Positions 40,077 through 47,558 of a stretch of DNA of 64,000 bases are shown here, in pieces (the first letter of the stretch is position 1; every line of letters begins with the position of its first letter). The stretch comes from JBGLNJ01 sp041300525 (GTDB lineage Bacteria; Chloroflexota; Anaerolineae; Fen-1058). A program made the position numbers and the translations under genes. Below the pieces are notes generated by a model. That model had not been told where the DNA came from. It made no database searches and worked only from the letters and a program-made list of their open reading frames with translations. The DNA lies in the NCBI GenBank assembly GCA_041300525.1, contig JBGLNJ010000001.1:62001-126000 (forward strand). Reading direction: 5' to 3'.

Positions 40077-41261
40077 TCACTTGACCATCATCTGCGATCC
40101 CACACCTGCCCGGATAAAATCCGCGCCGAACGCCGCTTTGAACTGCTCGATGGCCTTTTCACCCGTGCAGTGACTCGGCGCGACCTGGCGCACGCCCAAT
40201 CGCTTCAACTCTGCGATTAAGGTTTCGATCTCTTGCGCGCTCTTGTCTGCCAGGTGAAAGCCACCCATGACGAGGTACACCTCGCCGTAGGCTTTGGCCC
40301 GTTTCACGATCTCGACGATGCCAGGATGCGCGCAGCCAGTGATGACGATCAAGCCCTTGTCTGTTTCGACGATGAGCGACTGCTCAACGATGGCTGTGCC
40401 GAGTTCGCCCGTCGTGCGAACGTGATCCGTGATCGTCATCGGCTCGCGCACCTGGACGACGCGGCCGTGTTCGCCCACGCGAGTCTTGAGATTCTCCGCA
40501 AACGAACGCGGCGCGTAAACGTCCAGGTGATCATTGACCTTCAGCAGCGCGTCCAGCCCACCGGTATGATCGTCGTGGTTGTGCGAAAGCACCACTGTGT
40601 CAATTCGGCGCGGGTCAAAACCCAACGCGGCCAGGTTGTCCATCAACGTCGGCCCATCGCCGCCTGTGTCGAACAATATCGTCGTCTTGCCAGTCTCTAC
40701 CAGGCAGGCGAATCCCCACGCCGTCTTGAGCCGCGCATCAAAGGGAAGGTTGTTGTAGACAATCGTCAGCGTGATCGGATGGCTCGTTGCTGCTATCATA
40801 GGAGTGGCTTTCGACACAGGTGTCGGCGTCCAGGCTAAGGTGGGTGCCGGCACAATCTTGATAGGTGTGGGCATCACAGTTGACTCTATGGGCGCGGGCG
40901 TCACACTTTGCAACGGCGACGGCGACAGCAAGGAGTGAACCAAGACAAACGCCGCCAGCAGAATATAGTTATGGACTTGCGGACTTTTCTTTTCGACAAA
41001 GTGTTCCAAGCCCACATAGACCGAGAGCGCGCCCGCAACTACCAGGGTATTGGACAGCACCATAGACATCCAATCCGGGACGCTGCCGCGCAAGATAATC
41101 AGCAATGTCGCCGCCGCCTGAAAAGAAAAATCAAGCACCCAAAAGGATATGCCCGCAAAGCGTTTCCGGTTCTGCTGCCACAGAACCACCGTGACCAACG
41201 CGCATACGACATCCGTGACCAGATGACTAAAGATGACTGTTCGCATGTCAAGGAAATTCAT
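40077..41261 (-). CDS. Membrane sensor segment fused to an MBL-fold hydrolase
   Basis: A 394-residue chimera. Residues 1-125 have four membrane segments of the kind found at the front of GGDEF-type sensor proteins (RTVIFSHLVTDVVCALVTVV, VPDWMSMVLSNTLVVAGALS). A Thr/Pro-rich linker (TPTPIKIVPAPTLAWTPTPV) leads to an MBL domain from about 165: LFDTGGDGPT, LSHNHDDHTGGLDALL (metal HxHxDH), ITGCAHPGIVE and VMGGFHLADKS. The domain resembles the 7,8-dihydropterin-6-methyl-4-aminobenzene-phosphate synthase-like MBL group. The fusion may be natural or may be left by a deletion between two genes. Confidence 0.8.
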   Translation of the reverse strand: MNFLDMRTVIFSHLVTDVVCALVTVVLWQQNRKRFAGISFWVLDFSFQAAATLLIILRGSVPDWMSMVLSNTLVVAGALSVYVGLEHFVEKKSPQVHNYILLAAFVLVHSLLSPSPLQSVTPAPIESTVMPTPIKIVPAPTLAWTPTPVSKATPMIAATSHPITLTIVYNNLPFDARLKTAWGFACLVETGKTTILFDTGGDGPTLMDNLAALGFDPRRIDTVVLSHNHDDHTGGLDALLKVNDHLDVYAPRSFAENLKTRVGEHGRVVQVREPMTITDHVRTTGELGTAIVEQSLIVETDKGLIVITGCAHPGIVEIVKRAKAYGEVYLVMGGFHLADKSAQEIETLIAELKRLGVRQVAPSHCTGEKAIEQFKAAFGADFIRAGVGSQMMVK

Positions 41262-41293
41262 ACAACACCTTAGCGGTTAGTATCACGAATCTT

Positions 41294-41346
41294 GTGTAAA
41301 TTCGTTCCGCCCGCAGTTGCACTGCGGGCGAACCGACAATTTACAC
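41294..41346. repeat. Nested perfect hairpin
   Basis: Outer arms GTGTAAATT and AATTTACAC (9 bp) enclose a second perfect stem CGCCCGCAGT with ACTGCGGGCG (10 bp, 3-nt loop). It fills the gap between the receiver chimera and the MBL gene. Terminator, attenuator or mobile repeat are possible. Confidence 0.65.
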
Positions 41347-41373
41347 ACAACTCGGCAGACTGCCCCTCAGCGG

Positions 41374-41787
41374 TCAGCACATTTCTTCATTCGGTGGCAG
41401 CTTGACCACCGTCAGCCAGAAATCCTCGATGGACTGGATCACCCGCATGAATTGCGCCAGGTCTACCGGCTTGGTCACGTAGCAGTTGGCGTGCAGCTCG
41501 TAGCTTTCGAGAATGTCCTGTTTGGCCTGCGAGGTGGTCAGGATCACCACGGGAATGCGGCGCAAGTCGGCATCCTGCTTGATTTCGTTCAACGCCTCGC
41601 GCCCGTCCATGCGGGGCAAGTTCAGGTCGAGCAGAACGCACACTTTCGACTCTGCTTCGGCCAAGGCCTGTTGCCGCATGACCGAGTTCACCAGAAAGAC
41701 GACCGGCATCGCGGCTGCAATGAACGCCAAGCCGAAAGCAAGATTGAGATACGTGTTAATCTTGACGTGCGCGAGTTTCTTTAGCAC
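41374..41787 (-). CDS. Membrane segment fused to a truncated response-regulator receiver
   Basis: A 137-residue chimera. Residues about 1-50 hold one membrane helix of sensor-kinase type (INTYLNLAFGLAFIAAAMPV). From about 55 it is the last two thirds of a CheY/Rcp1-like receiver: VLLDLNLPRMDGREALNEIK with the phosphorylatable Asp, VVILTTSQAKQDI (Thr site), CYVTKPVDLAQFM (Lys). The N-terminal acidic pair of a receiver is missing, so phosphorylation is doubtful. GTG 41787 is chosen because GGAGG lies 8 bp upstream. Confidence 0.65.
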   Translation of the reverse strand: MLKKLAHVKINTYLNLAFGLAFIAAAMPVVFLVNSVMRQQALAEAESKVCVLLDLNLPRMDGREALNEIKQDADLRRIPVVILTTSQAKQDILESYELHANCYVTKPVDLAQFMRVIQSIEDFWLTVVKLPPNEEMC

Positions 41788-41845
41788 GTGTGATTCCTCC
41801 GGGACATTGACCCCGATTTTGCCCATGCTTTGGCATCGCCAGAAG

Positions 41846-42865
41846 TTAAATTGTACCACCGTTTCCGTCGGCGCGCCCTGCCCGTCCCCGCCCGGCGTTG
41901 GGGGTCACGCAATGCAGCGGGCGCTCGCCGCGCAGCCATCGCTCGACGTCGGCCACGATCATTTCCGAATGATGCCGCACCACGTCGCCCGCCGCCCCGC
42001 CGATGTGCGGCGTCAGGATGACGTTGGGCAGCGCCAGCCACGGGCTGTTGGGCGGCAGCGGCTCGACCCGGTGCACGTCCAGTCCGGCGCCCGCGATGCG
42101 CCTCTCCCGCAGCGCCGCGATGAGGGCCGCTTCGTCCACAATCGCCGCGCGCGCCGTGTTGACCAGGAACGCCGCCGGCCTCATCCGCGCCAACTCTCGC
42201 GCGCCGATCATGCCCGTCGTCTCGTCGTTGAGCGGGCAGTGCAGGCTCACGAAATCCGATTGCGCCAGCAACTCGTCCAGCGACACAAATTCTGGAATGA
42301 CGAATTCTCGATCGGCGTAGGGATCATAAACCGCGATGCGCATGCCGAAAGCCGCCAGCCGCTTGGCAACCTCGCGTCCCACCGCGCCCAACCCGACGAG
42401 GCCCGCCGTCTTGCCCGCCAGTTCCACACCCTGCCATTGTGTGAGGTTATCCACGGCGCTCTGCCATTGACCGGCATGGATCATTGCATCGGCAACCGGG
42501 ATGCGCCGCGCCAGCGCCAGCATCAGCCCGACCGTCAGTTCGGCCACAGCCACGGCGTTGCGTCCGGGCGTGTTGACGACGAGCACGCCGCGTTGCGTCG
42601 CCGCGTCCACATCCACGTGCTGACCAATCTCGCCCCGGCACACGCCGACGAATTTCAAGTTCGGCGCAGCGTCGAACGTCTCCTCAAAGACAAAATCAGC
42701 TTCGGTGATGAGCACGTCAAAACCGCAGGCAGCCAAGCGCGCGCCCAACTCTTCCGGGTCGGCCAACGCGCCCGTGTCCAGCCACGATTCATACACCACC
42801 TCGCCATGCTCACGCAGGCGGGCCAGTGAATCGGGATGGAAGGGAGCCAGGATCAGAGCTTTCAT
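41846..42865 (-). CDS. D-2-hydroxyacid dehydrogenase (SerA-like)
   Basis: A 339-residue NAD-dependent dehydrogenase. Rossmann core GLVGLGAVGREVAKRLAAFG near 155, catalytic Arg in LVNTARAAIVDE near 238, Glu in DVHRVEPLPPNSPW and His in LTPHIGGAAGDV. Substrate-side loops resemble phosphoglycerate dehydrogenase-like enzymes. No ACT domain is present, so it is not a full-length regulated SerA. The last residues (GRGRAGRADGNGG) look unstructured. It lies downstream of luxC-type genes across a 210-bp gap that holds a tandem repeat. Confidence 0.87.
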   Translation of the reverse strand: MKALILAPFHPDSLARLREHGEVVYESWLDTGALADPEELGARLAACGFDVLITEADFVFEETFDAAPNLKFVGVCRGEIGQHVDVDAATQRGVLVVNTPGRNAVAVAELTVGLMLALARRIPVADAMIHAGQWQSAVDNLTQWQGVELAGKTAGLVGLGAVGREVAKRLAAFGMRIAVYDPYADREFVIPEFVSLDELLAQSDFVSLHCPLNDETTGMIGARELARMRPAAFLVNTARAAIVDEAALIAALRERRIAGAGLDVHRVEPLPPNSPWLALPNVILTPHIGGAAGDVVRHHSEMIVADVERWLRGERPLHCVTPNAGRGRAGRADGNGGTI

Positions 42866-42890
42866 GTGTCATTCTATACTGCCGCACGCC

Positions 42891-43043
42891 AAAATTTCCG
42901 TTTGCGGCTGTAGGGCAAGTTGGCAACTTGCTCTACGCACTAAAATTTCCGTTTGCGGCTGTAGGGCAAGTTGGCAACTTGCCTTACGCACTAAAATTTC
43001 CGCTTGCGGCTGTAGGGCAAGTTGGCAACTTGCCCTACGCACT
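42891..43043. repeat. Three tandem 51-bp repeats, each with a 27-bp palindrome
   Basis: Units start at 42891, 42942 and 42993 with AAAATTTCCG. Each holds arms GTAGGGCAAGTT and AACTTGCCCTAC around GGC (42910-42936, 42961-42987, 43012-43038), with base changes only in the right arms of units 1 and 2. A related single palindrome occurs at 49894. It fills the gap between luxC-type and dehydrogenase genes. Confidence 0.9.
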
Positions 43044-43075
43044 GGAAAATTCAGTCTGCGCCCGATATAGCTACT

Positions 43076-44674
43076 TTATAATTTCCACCGCTCGGCGGTC
43101 GCCTCGATCTCTTGCCGCAAATCATCAAACTCGACCGTCGAAAAGTGCCCCTCCGGGCGCAGATGGCCCATGTCCAGCGGCAGCCATCCGTCCCAGGAAT
43201 AGGCCAATTGCGGAAAGGCCGCCCGCCCCAGGCTCCGCACAGCCGTCACGCCGCACGCGCCCGCCGCCTGCGCAAATTCCAGGACTCGATCCTGAGCCAG
43301 CGCCACGCTGACCGACTGCAAGTTGGCCGCCGGGATCCAGCGCAAAAAGCCGGGCGCGTCCAGCGCGTCCTTCACCGGGCAGACGATGATCACGCGCCCC
43401 GCGCAAGCATTGACCGCTCGACGCAGCGTCTCGGCGTTCCACGCTCGCGCGTCAACGATCACCGCAAAGTCGTCGTCGTAAGTCGAATACACGCGCACCC
43501 GGCTTGCGCTGGCGAGCGCCGCGTACGCATCGAATGCTCGATGGATGAACCGGCGCGGCGTGGTCCCGCGCGGAAGCGACGCCGAAAGCGCGCGCAACTC
43601 ATGGACCAGCGCCTGCGCATACCCTTCGGCATCGCCCTCGACGAAATGCGCGCGCGGCGAAAGACAACCATTTTGATCCCAGAGCGCCGAATCCAACGCG
43701 GCCAGACGGGGGATGGTTGATTCCGGCCGGCCGGTTTCAGACGGCTGAGTTTGGACGACCGCAAAACTGGCCTTGTGGCCGTGGCGATGAAAGCGCAGCT
43801 TGGGCGCGGCCCGCGCGCGTGTCGCATCCAGCACGGCGATGGTGTCGTCGCCCGCAGCGGCGATCATCAAACCGGCGCGACGCATCAACTCACCTTGCAC
43901 CGCCGCGTCTTGGTCCCAGATCAACACGGCCAGGCCGGCCACCAGCGCCGGGTCTATCGCCTCGACGACCGACAGCACCCACGGCGCGAATAGCGGCTCG
44001 TGGCGGCTGTTGCGCACCAAAACCGTGGGCACGGGCGTCTTGTCGCCCGCAGCGCAATTAGCCAGCCCGCCCAGCAACGCAATGACGAGCGCCGTGCCCG
44101 GCACATTGCCGGCGGCAAAGCCTAGCGCCAGGTCAATCGGCGGCGCGGGCCGGCAGAGGGGCGATCCGCTCGCCAGCCTGGACGTGGCGCGATCCAGCGC
44201 GCGTTGCGGGAAAAAACGCACCCGGCCCGGCAGACCCGGCATCTGCTCCCAGCGCGTCGCCGCCGACCACGTGGGCCGAAATTCGAGCGCGGCCGCCAGC
44301 GAGGATGGTTTGATCAGGTCGCCTTGCCCCAAAGCCATCGCCAGCATTTGCGGCGAATAGCCTGTGCAAGTCGAAAGCGTCGGCAGCATGGCCGGCGATT
44401 GTTCGGCCAACCGGGTCAGGGCAACGTCGAGCACGGCTTGCCAGCGGGCCAGCACCTCGCGTCCGCCCACCGTGCGCGCCTGCTGCAGGCCATCCAGCAA
44501 AACATTCCACTGCGCCGGGGCCAGCCTGGGCCAACGCACCGCCACCGCATCGGGAGTGTCTTGCGTCGTCAACGCGCCACCCTTCAACCACAGCGTCTCC
44601 CACGTCGCGCCAGTCAATACACGCTCACGCAATGCCGTGGGCAACCAGTATCCGTCAAACACATCCACCGCCAT
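43076..44674 (-). CDS. luxC: LuxC-like acyl-CoA/acyl-protein reductase
   Basis: A 532-residue aldehyde dehydrogenase-fold protein of the LuxC family, which reduces activated fatty acyl groups to aldehyde with NADPH. Features: LALGFAAGNVPGTALVIALL (cofactor region near 180), RAAPKLRFHRHGHKASFAVV, and LDSALWDQNGCLSPRAHFVE near 330, whose Cys is the acyl-accepting residue of LuxC. The N-terminal 130 residues are more variable. The gene lies 8 bp after the LuxE-like gene. No luciferase genes are nearby, so light production is not implied. Confidence 0.87.
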   Translation of the reverse strand: MAVDVFDGYWLPTALRERVLTGATWETLWLKGGALTTQDTPDAVAVRWPRLAPAQWNVLLDGLQQARTVGGREVLARWQAVLDVALTRLAEQSPAMLPTLSTCTGYSPQMLAMALGQGDLIKPSSLAAALEFRPTWSAATRWEQMPGLPGRVRFFPQRALDRATSRLASGSPLCRPAPPIDLALGFAAGNVPGTALVIALLGGLANCAAGDKTPVPTVLVRNSRHEPLFAPWVLSVVEAIDPALVAGLAVLIWDQDAAVQGELMRRAGLMIAAAGDDTIAVLDATRARAAPKLRFHRHGHKASFAVVQTQPSETGRPESTIPRLAALDSALWDQNGCLSPRAHFVEGDAEGYAQALVHELRALSASLPRGTTPRRFIHRAFDAYAALASASRVRVYSTYDDDFAVIVDARAWNAETLRRAVNACAGRVIIVCPVKDALDAPGFLRWIPAANLQSVSVALAQDRVLEFAQAAGACGVTAVRSLGRAAFPQLAYSWDGWLPLDMGHLRPEGHFSTVEFDDLRQEIEATAERWKL

Positions 44675-44682
44675 TCGAGATT

Positions 44683-45795
44683 TTATATTTGCGCCGCGCA
44701 GCCCGCTTCTTCCATCAAGTCAACACGCTGCCAGGGCGGAATGTGATAGTTGCCGCGCGGACATTCAAAGGCGGCCCAGTTGGCCTCGGCCATGCCATAC
44801 ACGTCGGACACCGGCGCATCGCCAAACGCGGCGCGCAGGTCGGCCCGAATCTGCGCCGGCGTGAATGGGTACTGCTCCTTCATCCCGCCGCCGGTGGCGA
44901 CCCGGCTGCCGGGCGGCAGTCGCACCGACCCCTGGCGCGCCACCGCGTGGAGTTGCACCAGTCCCCCCAGAAGCATCAACGGCCGGCCTGCGCCCGCACA
45001 TTCGCGCAGACGAGCCAGCGTAGCCGCCACGTAGCGCGGTGTGGCCTGGCGCTCGTTCGCCCACGCCATGAACGGACTGAGCACGCGCTGCTCGATCCAG
45101 CCTTCCAAGCCGGGACGGAACGTGCGCCCGGCGCGGATGCGGATCAGGTCGGGCGTGGCTGAAAACGGCATGGTGTAATACACCTGGCCCGTGGCGGCCC
45201 AATCGAGCTGGCGCGTGCCCAAGCGCGCCGAGCGCGCCATCGCCACCCGCGTATTTTCCGGCATCACAAAGATCATGGCCGTGCCGTGCGAAATGCCCCA
45301 CGCGCGATGAATGCCGGCAAAGAACGCATCCACCGCCAGCCCGACCGTGGCTGCGTTGCGCGCCACGATGCTGGCCCGGCCCGACGTGCCGCTGGACGTG
45401 ACGATCTCTAGTCCCAGGTCGGCATAGATACGCTCGACATCGCACAACAACGCTTCCAACGTGCGATAGCGTCGTCGGAAGGCCGGCCACCGGTCACGCG
45501 GCAGTGAGACAGACAGTTGATCGCCGAGCCAGCGCAAAAAGCCCTGCGGGTCGTCTTGCGGAAACGGGCCGATATGCTCGATGTAGCTTTTAAAGGCCAG
45601 CGCGGCCGGGCGCAACAGACGCGCCAGGCCGCAAGATTCGAGGTTCGGCCCCACCCCGCGCGCCGTCACCGCTTGCCGATAGGCGGCGTTGCACTCAAAA
45701 TGATAGTGGTGTTGCGCATCAATCGCCTCCAGCAAGACCAGAGTGCGCTGCGCGGCCGGCAGTGAGAACAAGTCTGTTAATCGTTTATCGCTCAT
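44683..45795 (-). CDS. luxE: LuxE-like acyl-protein synthetase
   Basis: A 370-residue adenylate-forming enzyme of the LuxE group, which activates a fatty acid with ATP and passes it to the reductase. Motifs: LEIVTSSGTSGRASIVARNA (ATP loop near 135), SRVATGGGMKEQYPFTPAQI and VSDVYGMAEANWAAFECPRG (adenylation core near 335). It ends soon after, without the full C-terminal domain of acyl-CoA ligases, as LuxE does. It is paired with the LuxC-like gene. Confidence 0.82.
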   Translation of the reverse strand: MSDKRLTDLFSLPAAQRTLVLLEAIDAQHHYHFECNAAYRQAVTARGVGPNLESCGLARLLRPAALAFKSYIEHIGPFPQDDPQGFLRWLGDQLSVSLPRDRWPAFRRRYRTLEALLCDVERIYADLGLEIVTSSGTSGRASIVARNAATVGLAVDAFFAGIHRAWGISHGTAMIFVMPENTRVAMARSARLGTRQLDWAATGQVYYTMPFSATPDLIRIRAGRTFRPGLEGWIEQRVLSPFMAWANERQATPRYVAATLARLRECAGAGRPLMLLGGLVQLHAVARQGSVRLPPGSRVATGGGMKEQYPFTPAQIRADLRAAFGDAPVSDVYGMAEANWAAFECPRGNYHIPPWQRVDLMEEAGCAAQI

Positions 45796-45838
45796 GGCAC
45801 ACAAGTCGCAGGTCGCAGGTTACATCACGCCTCACGCC

Positions 45839-47173
45839 TCACTTTACTCCAAACACTCTTCGATGCAATCCCGTTCGCGTCCACAGGAGCGAAATCGCCG
45901 CCGCCGTGAAATTGCCCGTATCGCGCCAGGTGTGCGCCGCGCGGCGCAGCGCCACCGGCCACCGCGCGATGTCTTGCGTGGCCGCCGCCAGCCCCGCTTC
46001 GGCCTGTTGGGGTGACATGGCTTCGGGGATGAATGTGGCGCGAGTCAGGTCGAACGACGCATAGTCGCCCGGAAAATCCGTCAACAGCAAGCGCCCTTCG
46101 CGCGCCAGCCGGTCGAACACGTCCGTCCCCGGCGTGGGAATGAGCAAGCCAAAGTGCGCCAGGTCCACGCCCGCGTCGAGCACAAAGCGCGCCGTCCGAT
46201 CAAAAATGTCCAGCCCGTCGCCATCGCTGCCAAAGATAAATGTCGCCGCCACCATCAACCCGTGCGCGTGCAGGCGCGCAATCTGGTCTCGATAGTGCTC
46301 CACGCCCACGCGCAAGTTGACGCCCTTGCGCATCGTCTTGAGCGTTGCCTCGCTCACCGACTCGAGGCCGACGAGCACCGCAAAGCATCCGCTGGCCTTG
46401 AGCGCGTCGAGCAACTCGTCGTCGTTCGCAATATCCAGCGAGGCCTGCACCGCGTGTCGCCGCTGCACGCTTCGCGCGCTCGCGGCCATCCCGCGAAAGA
46501 GCGAAAGCGCGTGGTCGCGGTCAGCCATGATGTTGTCGTCGGTGAACAGCGTGATCGGCGCGCGCGGGACGTGCGGCAACTCGGCCAGCACGTCCTCGAC
46601 CCGGCGCGCGCGGAACCGTCCCGCCTCAAACTTCCAGATGGCGCAAAACTCGCAGCGAAAGTGGCACCCCCGCGAAGCCGAAACCAGCGCCACGCGATAG
46701 CCATGCCGGTACAGGTCGCGCCGGGGCAATGGCAAGTTCTGTAAATCAGCCGTGCCGCCCTCGTAACGGCTCGCCAGTTTTCCGTTTACAAAATCGGCGA
46801 CGAGCTGCGGCCACGCGCCTTCGGCTTCGCCGCGCACTACCGCGTCCACGTAACGCGCCGCTTCGTCCGGGCAGAGCGTCGCGTGCATTCCGCCCATCAC
46901 CACCGGCACGCCGCGCGCGCGCCAGTCCGCCGCAATCTGGTACGCGCGCGGCGTGGTGGGCGTCAGGCTGGTGAGGCCCACCAAGTCGGGCTGAAAGTCG
47001 CGCGGAATCTCTTCGACTACTTCATCGGCAATACGAATGTCCCAGTCCGGCGGCGTGAGCGCCGCCACATAAGCCAACCCCAACGGCTCCATCGTCGCCA
47101 ACCCGGCCACGCTCAAGCGTTTGCGCCCGGACTGGGTGAGAGCCGGATTGATCAGCAGTAATTTGTGCGTGAT
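45839..47173 (-). CDS. B12-binding-domain radical SAM enzyme
   Basis: A radical SAM protein of about 445 residues. The N-terminal cobalamin-type domain reads HKLLLINPALTQSGRKR, later DLVGLTSLTPTTPRAYQIAA and VPVVMGGMHATLCPDE. The iron-sulfur site is SRGCHFRCEFCAIW (CxxxCxxC) near 170. The class includes methyltransferases and ring-forming enzymes of lipid or antibiotic routes. The family N-terminus begins upstream of the first regular start (TTG 47116). The only codon at good distance (6 bp) from GAGGAG is ATC 47171-47173, so a rare start or a sequence error is possible. It precedes luxE by 43 bp. Confidence 0.85.
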   Translation of the reverse strand: MTHKLLLINPALTQSGRKRLSVAGLATMEPLGLAYVAALTPPDWDIRIADEVVEEIPRDFQPDLVGLTSLTPTTPRAYQIAADWRARGVPVVMGGMHATLCPDEAARYVDAVVRGEAEGAWPQLVADFVNGKLASRYEGGTADLQNLPLPRRDLYRHGYRVALVSASRGCHFRCEFCAIWKFEAGRFRARRVEDVLAELPHVPRAPITLFTDDNIMADRDHALSLFRGMAASARSVQRRHAVQASLDIANDDELLDALKASGCFAVLVGLESVSEATLKTMRKGVNLRVGVEHYRDQIARLHAHGLMVAATFIFGSDGDGLDIFDRTARFVLDAGVDLAHFGLLIPTPGTDVFDRLAREGRLLLTDFPGDYASFDLTRATFIPEAMSPQQAEAGLAAATQDIARWPVALRRAAHTWRDTGNFTAAAISLLWTRTGLHRRVFGVK

Positions 47174-47558
47174 GCTTTGCTCCTCATGCCGCTATTGGGC
47201 CGCTATAGAGTATTGCCCTACAACAATTGCGCTGTCCGCGAGATTTTTGTCGCACTTTTCTCTTCCGTCCGCTTGCGCGTAACGCGAATGAACGCGAATT
47301 CCTAGAATTCCTAGTAACTGCTCAGCCATCGAATTCATTCGCGGCGGTTGCGGCGACGCCTGAGCAGTTACAATTCCTAAAAGATTAGCTCAGATTCGGC
47401 GATGCTGCATCGCATAATTCGCGGACAAAAAATCTGGGTGAGGCCGGAGGCCGCGCTATGGATAGCGGCCTTACATATCGCGTATCGCCTATCGTCCGCC
47501 ACAGCGAACAACCATCCACAATCTAAAATCGAAAATCCGCAATCCCAAATCTAAAACC
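47174..47558. other. 385-bp intergenic region with inverted and short repeats
   Basis: Holds a perfect 12-bp inverted repeat, GTAACTGCTCAG (47314-47325) and CTGAGCAGTTAC (47360-47371), and a TATCGC-type short repeat (47475-47495). On the - strand the left part includes the GAGGAG site of the radical SAM gene. No gene or RNA is seen. Confidence 0.6.

Noticed and set aside
42891..43043. CRISPR array
   Set aside because: The three units are contiguous 51-bp copies with no unique spacers and no cas genes nearby.
42705..43311. ORFs with a repeated ISVCGCRASWQLALRTK-type unit
   Set aside because: They are translations of the 51-bp non-coding repeats. Neither has a ribosome site, and the palindromes explain the pattern.
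43076..47173. Bioluminescence operon
   Set aside because: LuxC- and LuxE-like genes are present, but luxA, luxB and luxD are not, so light production is not supported.
47380..47430. tRNA-like sequence (AGATTAGCTCAG)
   Set aside because: An AGCTCAG motif resembles a D-arm, but no acceptor stem, anticodon arm or T-arm can be drawn around it.
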